Assembly: GCA_965242505.1 (NCBI GenBank)
Contig: OZ251449.1
Span: forward strand, 496,001 to 560,000
DNA length: 64,000 nucleotides
Direction: 5' to 3'
DNA from: UBA2966 sp965242505
Lineage (GTDB): Bacteria; Pseudomonadota; Alphaproteobacteria; UBA2966
The first letter of the stretch is position 1. Every line of letters starts with the position of its first letter. Shown one piece after another: positions 28,153 to 40,100 of the stretch. The notes beneath the pieces were generated by a model, which did not search any database, was not told where the DNA came from, and was given only the letters and a program-made list of their open reading frames with translations. Both the position numbers and the translations under genes were made by a program.

Positions 28153-31100
28153 ATGAGGGCGGTCGCGGGGTTTTTGCTGGCGGCGTTCGCCGCGGCGCCG
28201 GCGCACTCCGCCGACGCGGGGATCGAGTCGATCACGATCACGTCGAGTCCGGGCGCGGACAAGACCTATGGCAAGAACGGGGCATTCGGGACCAACGACA
28301 CGATCACCGTGAGGGTGGATTTCACCAACCGGCTGGCGACGGTGCTCCCCAGTCAACTGCATCTGGACATCCGCATCGGCGGCCACACGCGGCGGGCGAG
28401 CAACCCGACCTGGCGCAACGAGAGCGGTCACTGGGACAAGCTCGATTTCAGCTACGCGGTGCAGGAGAGCGACTGGGACGGCGACGGCATCTCGTTCCCG
28501 GCGAACCCGATGGGCGGCGGCAAGACCGGCGGCTTGCGGTTTCACACCTTCGGGAGCGTCCCCGACAATCGGGTGAACCGGGATTTCGGGGCGATCCCGA
28601 ACGACTCCGGCCACAAGGTGCGCGGGCGGCAGACCACGCCGACCTTCGGTTCGACGGCCAGCCCCGCCTATAGCTGGGTCAGGAGCAACGCGGTCTCGCA
28701 GCAGCTGCCGGCGGCGACGCAGGGCGACGGCGGCGTGACCTACAGCGTCAAGGAGGCGCTGCCGGACGGGCTGGCCTTCGCTGCGGCGACGCGGACGATC
28801 TCCGGCGCGCCCACCACGGCGCAGGCGGCGGCGAACTACACGCTGGTGGCGACGGACGGCGACGGCGACAAGGCGGAGCTGCGCTTCTCCATCGAGGTCC
28901 AGGGCCTCAGCTTCTCCATCTCCTCGCCGCGCGTGACGGAGGGCGCGACGGGCGAGACTGCGGCGCTGGACTACGAGGTGAGCCTGAACCGTGCGCCGGG
29001 GCGGCAGGTGACGGTGGACTACGCGGCGGCGGCGGACCCGGGCACGGCGTCGTCGGGGACCGACTACACGGCGTTCGCCGGCGACACGCTGACCTTCGCG
29101 GCGGCGGAGACGAGCAAGACCGTCACGGTGACGGTGTCGGGGGACGCGCTGGACGAGCCGAACGAGACGATCCGCATCGCGCTGAGCAACCCCTCCGGGG
29201 CGTCGCTGGGGAGCGCGTCCACCGGCACGGGTACGATCACGGACGACGACCCGACGCCGACGCTGTTGCTGGCGCTGTCGGAGCCGGACGGGGGGCGTGC
29301 GGGCGCGATCTCCGAGAGCGGGGCGGGCAATGCGACCACGGTGACGGCGCGCCTGAGAGGCGGGACTTCGGGCGAGGCGATCACGGTGACGGTGGCGGCG
29401 ACGGCGGTCTACGCGGCCCTCGCCGCCGATGGCGGCTTCGCGCTGAGCGCGGACCGGACGCTCACCATCGCGGCCAACGCCACGGCGAGCGCGGGAGTGG
29501 TGACGATCACGGCGGTGGACGACGCCATCGACTCGACGGCCAAGAGCGCGACGGTGAGCGGGCGGGTGGCCGGGGGGCACGGGCTGGTGGCGGCGCCGTC
29601 GAGCCTGACGCTGTCCATCACCGACGACGACGCGCAGCCGACGTCGGCCCTGGTCCTGACCCCGGCGTCGATCTCGGAGACGGGGGGCGTGGCGACGGTG
29701 ACGGCGACGCTTTCCAACCCCTCGGCGGCGGCGGTGACGCTGACGGTGGCGGCGGCGCCGGGGACGGGCGCGGCGGTGGGCGATTACACGCTGAGCGCGG
29801 CGAACACGCTCACCATCGCGGCGGGGCAGACGACGAGTGCGGGAACGGTGACGGTGACGGCGGTGGGGAACGCCGTGGATTCGGCGGACAAGGGGGTGAC
29901 GGTCTCGGCGACGGCGTCGGGCAGCCCCGGAGCGGCGGACCCGCCGGACGCGACGCTCGCCATCCGCGACGACGACGGCGCGCCCACGGTGTCGCTGGTG
30001 CTGTCGTCGTCGTCGGTTTCGGAGAACGGCGGGGCGGCGACGGTGACGGCGGCGCTGTCGGGGACCTCCAGCCAGGCGGTGACGGTGACGGTTTCGGCGG
30101 CGGCGGGGACGGGCGCGGCGGTGGGCGATTACACGTTGACGGGAACGACGCTGACCATCTCGGCCAACGCCACGGCGAGCGCGGGGACGGTGACGATCAC
30201 GGCCAACGACAACGCGGTGGATTCGCCGGACAAGCGGGTGACGGTCACGGGCGCGGCGACGGGCGGCAACGGCGTCGCGGACCCGGCGAGCCTGACGCTC
30301 ACGCTGGCCGACGACGAGGCGACGCCCACGGCGCGGCTGGCGCTGTCGCAGGCGTCGGTCGCGGAGGCGGGCGGGGTTTCGTCGGTGACGGCGACGCTTT
30401 CGGGGGCGTCGAGCGCAGCGGTGACGGTGACGGTGTCCGCGGCGCCGGGGACGAACGCGGCGGCGGACGACTACACGCTGTCGAGCGCGAACACGCTGAC
30501 CATCGCGGCGGGGAATACGGCGAGCGTGGGCGCGGTGACGGTGACGGCGGAGCCGGACACGGCGGATTCGGCGGACAAGCGGGTGACGGTCTCGGGCATG
30601 GCGGCGGGGGGCAACGGCATCGCGGACCCGGCGGCGGCGACGCTGACCATCCTGGACGACGACGCGCTGCCGACGGTGACGCTGGCGCTTTCGTCCGCGA
30701 CCATCGTCGAGAGCGGGGCGGGCAACGTCGCGACGGTGACGGCGGCGCTCTCCCACCCCTCGGGCGAGGCGGTGGAGGTCGCGGTGTCGGTGTCGCCGAC
30801 GCCGCCGGCGGTGACGGGCGACTTCAGCCTGAGCGCGAACAGGACGCTGACCATCGCGGCGGGTTCGACGGCGAGCGTGGGGGTGGTGGAGATCACGGCG
30901 GTCGACAACGGGGCGGACGCCCCGGACAAGACGGCGACGGTCTCCGGCGCGGCCACGGGCGGGCGCGGGGTGGCGGACCCGGGGAGCCTCACGCTCACCG
31001 TCGCGGACGACGACGACGCGCCGGGGGTGACGCTTGCGGTGTCGCCCGCGTCGATTTCCGAGAACGGCGGCGAGGCCACGGTGACCGCGACGCTGAGCCC

Positions 31101-34100
31101 GGTCTCGGTTGCGGCGACGACGATCACGGTGACGGCGGTTTCCGGGTTCTACACGGTGGGTTCGGACGCCGCCATCGTCATCGCCGCGGGGCAGACGGCG
31201 AACGCGGCGGACACGGCGTTGGTCACGGCGGTGGACAACGACGTCTACGAAGGCAGCGACAGGCGCGCGACGACGGTGACGGCCGGCATGGCCAACGACC
31301 GGGGTACGAGCGCGGTGACCGGGGCGGCGCTGACGCTGACCGACGACGAGACGCAGCCGACGCTGACCCTGGTCCTGTCGCCGGCGTCGGTTTCGGAGAC
31401 GGGCGGGGTGGCGACGGTGACGGCGCGGCTGTCGGGGGCGTCGAGCGCGCCGGCGACGGTGACGGTGACGGCGACCGCGGGGACGAACGCGGTTTCGGGC
31501 GACTTCACGCAGACGGGAACGAAGCTGACCATCGCGGCGGGGGCCACGACGAGCTCGGGCGCGGTGACGGTGACGGGGCGGGGCGACGACACGGATTCGC
31601 CGGACAAGTCGGTGACGGTCGCGGGCTTGGTCGTGGGCGGTAACGGATTGACGGGTCTGGCGGACACGACGCTGACGCTGGAGGACGACGACGCGCCGCC
31701 GACGGTGACGCTCCGGTTGTCGCGGGCGGCGCTCGACGAGGGCGGGGCGGACAGCGCGGCGGTGACCGCGGCGCTCTCGCACTCGTCGAGCGCAGCGGTG
31801 ACCGTCACGGTGTCGGCGAGCCCGGTGGCCCCGGCGGTCGCGGGCGACTTCGGCCTGAGCGCGGCCAGGACCCTGACTATCGCGGCGGGGCAGACCGCGA
31901 GCGCAGGCGTGGTGACGATCACGGCCGGCAACAACGACGTGGACGGGCCGGACAGGAGGGTGCGGGTCTCGGGCGTGACCACGGGCGGGCGCGGCGCCGC
32001 GGACCCGGCCGCTGCGACCCTCACCATCGTCGACGACGAGGCGACGCCGACGGTGACGCTGGCGCTGTCTCCGACGTCGATCTCGGAAGGCGGCGGGGTG
32101 GCGACGGTGACGGCGACGCTGTCGGGCAAGTCCGGCGCGGCGGTGACGGTCACGGTGTCGGCGGCGCCGGGGACGGGCGCGGCGGCGGCCGACTACGCGC
32201 TGAGCGCGAACGATGCGTTGACCATCGCGGCGGGCGCGACCGTGAGCGCGGGCGTGGTGACGATTACGGCGGTGAACAACGACGTGTCGGCGGCCAAGAC
32301 CGTGACGGTGACGGGCGCGGCGGCGGGCGGCCATGGACTGGCGGACCCGGCGAGCGTGACTCTGACGATTACCGACAACGAGAGCGGAACGCCGACGGGG
32401 AACGACAGGCGTTGGGGACAGTCGCACAATTATGACGTCACCACGGCGTCGCTGCTGGGCAAGACCGCCCCGCAAACGATCGCCGTTACCGCGCCGCCTG
32501 CGGAGAACGCGTCGCGGCGACAGGTCTGGGCGTGCGCTTCCAGGACGGTCAGGCAAAGCGGAAATTTCGCCCCCGCGCCGACCGAGAGCGCCACTTGCCG
32601 TCTCGCCGCCGGCGCCGGCTGGTCCAGGACGATCCGTCTTACGCAGGCGATGATCGACAATGACGGCGTGGTCGTCATCGTCACGGATACGATCCGCGGC
32701 GGAGCCGACGGCAGACAGACCTATTTCTTCTACGCCGAGTGGGTTCCCATCGTCGCCCTGCCCAAGGCGACCCTTTCCCTGTCTTCGGCGGCGATCTGGG
32801 AGAACGCCGGGGTGTCCACGGTGACGGCGACGCTGGACAAGGCGGCGGTGTCGGCGGCGACCCTCACGGTGTCGGTGTCGCCGGCGCCTCCGGCCCTGGC
32901 GGGCGATGCCGCCCTGTCGGCGTCGGCGGCGCTGACCTTCGCGGCGGGGGCGACGGCCAGCGCCGGCGCGGTGACGATCACGGGGGTGGACAACGCGGTC
33001 GATGCGCCGGATCGGCGGGTGACGGTTCGGGCGGCGGCGAGCGACGACGTGCGGGCGCCGCACGCCGTGACGCTGACGCTGCGCGACGACGACGACCCGC
33101 CGACGCCCGTGCTGACGGCGTCGCCGGCCTCGATTTCGGAGTCGGGCGGGGTGGCGACGGTGACCGCGGCGCTGAGCCATCCGTCGAGCGCGGCGACCAC
33201 CGTCACGGTCTCGGCCGCGGCGGGGGCGCATGCGGCGGCGGCGGACTTCACGCAGACGGGGGCGACGCTGACGATCCCGGCGGGGCGGACGGAGAGCACG
33301 GGCGCGGTGACCGTCACGGCCGTGGGCAACGCGGCGGACTCGCCGGACAAGCGGGTGGAGGTCTCGGGCATGGCGCGGAACCGCCGGGGCGTATCCGCGG
33401 TGGCCGAGGCGACGTTCGCCATTACCGACGACGACACGACGCCCACCGCGGCGCTGGCGGTCATGCCGGCCTCCATCGCGGAGACGGGCGGCGTGGCGAC
33501 GGTGACCGCGACGCTCTCGCACCGGTCGAGCGAGCCGGTGACGATCACGGTGTCGGCGTCGCCGGGTTCGGGGACGGACTTCACGCTGAGCGCGGCGAAC
33601 ACGCTGACCATCGCGGCGGGGGCGACGGCCAGCGCGGGCGCGGTGACGATTACGGCGAACGACGACGACGCGGACTCGCCGGACAAGGGGGTGGCGGTCT
33701 CCGGCGCGGCGTCGGGCGGGCTGGGGGTGGCGGACCCTGCCCCCGTGACGCTGGCGATCCGCGACGACGACGGGGCGCCGCAGGCCTCCCTGGCGCTGTC
33801 GTCGTCGTCGATCTCGGAGAACGGCGGGACGGCGACGCTGACCGTGGCGCTGAGCTCGGCGGCGGCGGCGGACGTGCGGGTCCTGATATCGATCACGCCC
33901 AACGCCAACGTGGCGGGCTACCGCGCCGTGGGGGTGGGGGGCCAAACGGGCACCGGGCTGAACATCGCGGCGGGGCGGACGGTCAGCACGGAGGCGGTGG
34001 TGTTCACGGGGCTGGACAACGACGTGGATGCGCCGAACAGGGAGTTGCGCATCGAGGGCCGGGTGCCGTCCGGGTCGGGCGTGCCGGCGCATGGCGCGAA

Positions 34101-37100
34101 GGATGCGTTCCTGGTCCTGGTGGACGACGAGCCGACGCCGTCGGTGTCCCTGGCGCTGTCGGCGTCGTCGATCTCGGAGACGGGCGGGGAGGCGACGGTG
34201 ACCGCGACGCTCTCCGGGGAATCGAGCGAGGCGGTGACGGTGACGGTCTCCGCGGTTCCGGGGGCCGGCGCGGCGGCGCGGGACTTCACGCTGTCGGCGG
34301 CGCGGACGCTGACCATCGCGGCGGGGGACACGACGAGCGCCGGCCTGGTGACGGTGACCGCGGTGGGCAACGCGGCGGTGACGCCGGACAAGCGGGTGCA
34401 GGTTCAGGGCGCGGTCGCGGGCGGCAACGGGGCAGCGAAGCCGAACCCGGTGACGCTGATCCTGGAGGACGACGACGCCCGTCCGACGGCCTCGCTGGTG
34501 CTGTCCTCGTCGTCGATCTCGGAGACGGGCGGGAAGGCGACGGTGACCGCGGCGCTCTCCTATCCAGCCCGGGAGGCGGTGACGATCACGGTCTCGGCAA
34601 CCGAGGTGGCCCCGGCGACGAGCGGCGACTTCACGCTGTCGAGCCCGGCGACGCTGACCATCGCGGCGGGGGACACGACGAGCGCCGGCCTGGTGACGGT
34701 GACGGCGGTGGGCAACAACGACGACGCGGCGGACAAGAAGGTGACGATTTCCGGTGCGGCGGCGGGCGGCGGGGTGGCGGACCCGGCGGACGCGGCGCTG
34801 ACCCTCCTCGACGACGACGGCCCGCCGACGCTCGCGCTGGTGCTGTCGCCGGCGTCGATCCCTGAGGCCGGCGGGGTGTCGACGGTGACCGCGGCGCTCT
34901 CCGGCGCCGCGAGCGCGGCGGTGACGGTGACGGTGACCGCGGCGCCGGGGGCCGGGGCGGCGGCGCGGGACTTCACCCTGTCGAGCCCGGCGACGCTGAC
35001 CGTCGCGGCGGGTTCGACGGCGAGCGCGGGCGTGGTGACGGTGACCGCGAACGACAACGCCGCGGACTCGCCGGGCGGGACGGTGACGGTGTCGGGCGCG
35101 GCGTCGGGCGGCGGAGTGGCGGACCCGGCGGACGCGGCGCTGGCGCTCCTCGACGACGACGACCCGCCGGGGGTCACGTTGTCGGCGTCGCCGGCGTCGA
35201 TCTCGGAGGCCGGCGGAGTGTCGACGGTGAGCGCGGTGCTCTCGCACCCGTCGAGCGCGGTGACCACGGTGACGGTGGCGTCGCTGTCGGGCGCCTACGC
35301 GGTGGATCCGTCCACGGCGCAGATCGTCATCCAGGCCGGGCGGACGGAGAACCCCGCGGACACCGCGGCGCTCACCGCGGTGGACGACGCCATCGACGAG
35401 CCGGACCGGCAGGTGACGGTGGCGGGCGCGGTGGCCAACGACCAGGGCGCCGGGGGCGTGACCGGGGCGGTGCTGGCGATCACCGACGACGAGGAGACGC
35501 CGACGGTGACGCTCACGCTGGCGCCGGCGTCGGTGGCGGAGAACGGCGGGGTGTCGACGGTGAGCGCGACGCTCTCCGGCGCGTCGAGCGAGGCGGTGAC
35601 GGTGACCGTGACGTCGGTGGCCGGGGCCTACGCGCAGGGCGCGGACGCGGTCATCGTCATCGCGGCCGGTTCGACCGCGACCGCGGACAAGGCCACGGTC
35701 GAGGCGCTGGACAACGCGGATTACGAGGGCGCGGCGGGGCGGAGCGTGACGGTGACCGGCGCGGCGGCGAGCGGCCTGGGCGCGAACCCCGTGACCGGGG
35801 CGGCTCTGACGCTGACGGACGACGACGACCCGCCGGCGGTGACGCTGGCGGTGAACCCGGCATCGGTTGCGGAGGCCGGCGGGGCGGCGACGGTGTCGGC
35901 GACCCTCGCCCATGCCTCGGTCGAAGCGGTGACGGTGACGGTGACGCCGGTGGCGGGGGCCTACACGGCGGGTTCGGACGCGGAGATCGTGATCGCGGCC
36001 GGGGCGACCGCCGGCGGCGACGACACGGCGACGGTGGCGGCGGTGGACAACGACGTCCACGAGGGCGGCGCGGGCCGTTCCGTCACGGTGACGGGCCGGG
36101 CGGCGAGCGGGCCGGGGGCCGGCGCCGTCACCGGGGCGGCGCTGATGCTCACCGACGACGACGCGCTGCCGACGCTGACCCTGGCGCTCGAGCCGGCGTC
36201 GATTTCGGAGTCGGGCGGCGCAGCGACGGTGACGGCGGCGCTGTCGCATCCCTCCGGCGCGGCGGTGACGGTGACGGTGGCCGCGGCGCCGGGGACGGGC
36301 GCGGCGGCGGCGGACTTCGACCTTTCTACGGCGAAGACGCTGACCATCGCGGCCGGCAGCACCACCAGCGCCGGGGTGGTGACGGTGACGGCGAACGGCA
36401 ACGACGTCGACTCGCCGAACAAGGCGGTGACGGTCTCCGGCGCGGCGGTGGGAGGCAACGGGGTGGCGGCGCCGTCGAACGTGACGCTGACGCTCACCGA
36501 TGACGAGATCCTGCCGACCGTGACCCTGGCGTTGTCGTCCTCGTCGATCGGGGAAAACGGCGGGGTGGCGTCGGTGACGGCGGCGCTTTCGGCCGCCTCC
36601 AGCGAAGCGGTGACGGTGACGGTGGCGGCGGCGCCGGGGAGCTATGCGGCGGCGCGGGACTTCACGCTGAGCGCGGCCAGGACGCTGACCGTCGCGGCCG
36701 GCGGCACCGCCAGCGCCGGGGCGGTGACGGTGACGGCGAACAACAACGGCCTCGATTCGCCCAACAAACAGGTGACGATCTCCGGCGCGGTGACGGGCGG
36801 CAACGGCGCGGCGGATGCGGCCGACGCGACGCTGACCATCAACGACGACGACCGCACGCCGACGGTCACCCTCTTCAGCCCGACCGATGCCGGCTGGGAA
36901 GGGCACAGCGGCGCGGCGCGGAGGCCCGGCGGGTTCACCTACACCCAGGCGGGGCAGTTGAATTTCGTTTTGCAAATGGATGGCGCGAGCGAGCTGCCGA
37001 TCACGTTCACCCTGGGGGCCTCCGGGGCTGCGACCGCGGGGCTGGACTACACCTCCCTCGTCGGGCGGGTGGTGACCATCCCGCCGGGCCGCACGTCCCT

Positions 37101-40100
37101 CAGCTTCCACGTGACGGTGCTGGACGACGACATAGACGAGAGCCTCTACGAGTCGGTGAACCTGAGGCTCACCAACCCGGTCAACGCCAACGTGAGGGAC
37201 TGGACTGCGAACACCCAAATCCGCGACGACGACGACGCGGCGGGGCTGACGGTGGTGGAGAGCCAGGGTTCGACTCGGACCGGAGAGGGGGGACGCACGG
37301 ACAGCTTCACGGTGGCGCTTTCCAGCGAGCCGACCGCGGCGGTGACGGTGGCGGCGTCGATCCCGTCCGGGTCGTCGGGCGAGGGCCAGCTGTCGGTGGA
37401 CGGCGGCGGAACCTGGGGCAGTTCGGGAACGCTGAGCTTCAGCGCGACCAACTGGAGCGTGGCCCAGGAGGTGCGGGTGCGGGGCGTGGACGACGACGCG
37501 GACGACGGCGACGGCAGCTACGCCGTCACGCTGAACCCGGACAGCGCGGCCGACGCCGCCTATCGCGGCCTGGGGAACGTCACGGTGAGCGTGACCAACG
37601 CCGACGACGACGCGGCGGGGCTGACGGTGGTGGAGAGCCAGGGTTCGACCCGGACCTCGGAGAGGGAGACCACGGACAGCTTCACGGTGGCGCTCTCCAG
37701 CGCGCCGACGGCGACGGTGACGGTGGCGGTGGAGAGCGGGAACGCGAGCGAGGGGCTGGTGTCCATCGCCGGGGGTTCGACCGCGGCGACGGCGGCGCTG
37801 ACGTTCGACGCGACCACCTGGAGCACGGCGCAGACGGTGACGGTTCACGGCCAGAACGACGCGCCTGCCAACCCGGTGGACGGCGATGTGAGCTATGTCA
37901 TCACGCTGGACCCGGACAGCGCGGCGGCCACCGCCACGCCGCCCGGCGACGCCGGCTATCGCGACCTGGCGAGCAGCGAGGTGCGGGCGGCCAATCTCGA
38001 CGACGACGGCGCGCGGGTATCGCTGCATCTGTCGTCGGCGCGCATCGCCGAGGATGGCGGCCAGGCCGGGGCGGCGACGGTGACGGCGCGGCTGCCCTTG
38101 CCGCTGCCCACGGCGACGACGGTGACGGTGACGGCGGCCCCGGTGGCCCCGGCGGTGGCGGGCGACTTCGCGCTGAGCGCGGCGACGACGCTGACCCTCA
38201 AGATGGGGCAGACGGCCAGCGAGGGGGTGGTGACGGTGGCGGCGGTGAACGACCAGGTGGATGGGCCGGACAAGCAGGTGACGATCTCGGCGAGCGCGGC
38301 GAGCGGCGCGAACACCCAGGCGGTGCTGCCGCTGACCCTGACCATCGCCGACGACGACGCGACGCCGGAGGTGACGCTGACGGTGGCGCCGACCTCGATT
38401 TCGGAGGTGGGCGGGGTGGCGTCGGTGTCGGCGACGCTGTCGCGCGCCTCGAGCGCGGCGACCACGGTGACGGTGACGCCGAAGCCGGGGGCCTGGACGG
38501 TGGGTTCGGACGCGACCATCGCCATCGCGGCGGGCGCCACGGCCGCCGCCTCGGACATGGCGAGGCTGGTGGCGGTGGACAATCTGCGCGACGAGGACGC
38601 CCGCCAGGAGACGGTGACGGCGACGGTGGCGAACGACCACAGCTCCCCCGCCGGCGCCGGCGGCGTGACGGGGGCGACGCTGACGCTGACCGACAACGAC
38701 AACCAGCCGGACCTGGCGCTGACCGATGCGGCGTCGGTTTCCGAGGGCGACGCCGGCGACGCCATGCCGGGAACGCTGACCTTTACCGCCAGGCTGGGCG
38801 TGGTCAGCGGCAAGCAGGTGACGGTGGACTATGCCGACGCCGGCACGGGCACGGCGACGTCGGGGAGCGACTACACGGCCCTTGCGAGCGGGACGCTGAC
38901 CTTCGCGCCGGGAGACCGCAGCAAGGCCATCGTCGTGACGGTCACCGGGGATGCGGGGCACGAGGCGGACGAGACCGTAATCCTGACCTTGAGCAACGCG
39001 ACGAACGCGACGCTGAGCGGGGCGACCGGCATGGGGGAGATCGTCGATGACGATACCCGCCCGACCCTGGCCATCGGCGCGGCGCGCGTGACGGAGGGAG
39101 ACGCCGGCCAGGCGACGCTGTCGTTCCCGGTGACGCTCAGCATAGCCAGCGGCCAGACGGTGACGGTGAGTTACGCGGAGGGGAGCGGCGGCACGGCGAC
39201 GGCGGGGGTGGATTACACGGCGCTGGCGCCCGGCGCGCTGACCTTCGCGCCCGGCGAGACGACCGGGACCATCGACGTGACGGTGACCGGCGACGCGCTG
39301 GACGAAGTGGACGAGACGGTGGTGGTGACGCTCTCCGACGCGGTGAACGCGGCCCTGGGCACGGCGACGGCGACCGGCGCCATCGCCGACGACGACCCCT
39401 CGCCGACGCTGTCGATATCCTCGCCCAGCGTGACGGAGGGCGATACCGGCCAGGCGACGCTGTCCTTCGTGGTGACCCTGGACGCGGTAAGCGGCAGGCA
39501 GGTGACGGTGGCCTGGGCGGACGCGGGCGCGGGCACGGCGACCTCCGGGACGGACTATGTGGCCCTTGCGGGCGGGACGCTGACCTTCGCGCCGGGGCAG
39601 ACGCGCAAGACCATCGCCGCGGCGGTGGAAGGCGACACGCTGGACGAAGCGCACGAGACGCTGCGCCTGACGCTCTCCAACCCCTCCGGCGCGACGCTGG
39701 GGAGCGCGTCCACCGGCATCGGCGCCATCAGGGACGACGACCCGACGCCGTCGCTCGCCATCGATTCGCCGGAGGTGGGCGAGGGCGGGACGCTGACCTT
39801 CACGGTGACGCTGAGCGCGGCCAGCGGGCGCCAGGTGACGGTGGCCTACGCGGAGGGGACGGGCGGCACGGCGACCGCGGGGGCGGACTACACGGCGCTG
39901 GCCCCGGGGACGCTGACCTTCGCGGCGGGGGAGACGGCCAAGACCATCGGGGTGGCGGCGTGGAGCGACACGCGGAGCGAGGCGGACGAGACGGTGGTGG
40001 TGGTCCTGAGCGGGCCGGTGAACGCGACGCTGGCGACGGCCACGGGGACGGGGACGATCGCCGACGATCTGCAACCCTCATTCGCGGTCTCGCAGGTCGC

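Noticed and set aside
28095..28673. Plus-strand 192-codon open frame at the start of the giant gene
   Set aside because: It is a different phase, passes through the C15 tract and gives low-complexity Arg/Gly sequence; it would only be read after a slippage event.
32739..34865. Plus-strand Gly/Arg/Asp-rich open frame in another phase of the giant gene, and similar frames at 39960, 44733, 53397 and 57072
   Set aside because: Out-of-phase readings of the repeats giving GGG/DGD low-complexity sequence; the main frame is continuous across them.
27853..40074. Minus-strand open frame of about 4,070 codons, Arg/His-rich
   Set aside because: It is the codon-aligned antisense of the giant Calx-beta gene. 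The product is a low-complexity run of RRRHRH-type sequence with no domain, and it exists only because the sense gene lacks TTA, CTA and TCA codons.
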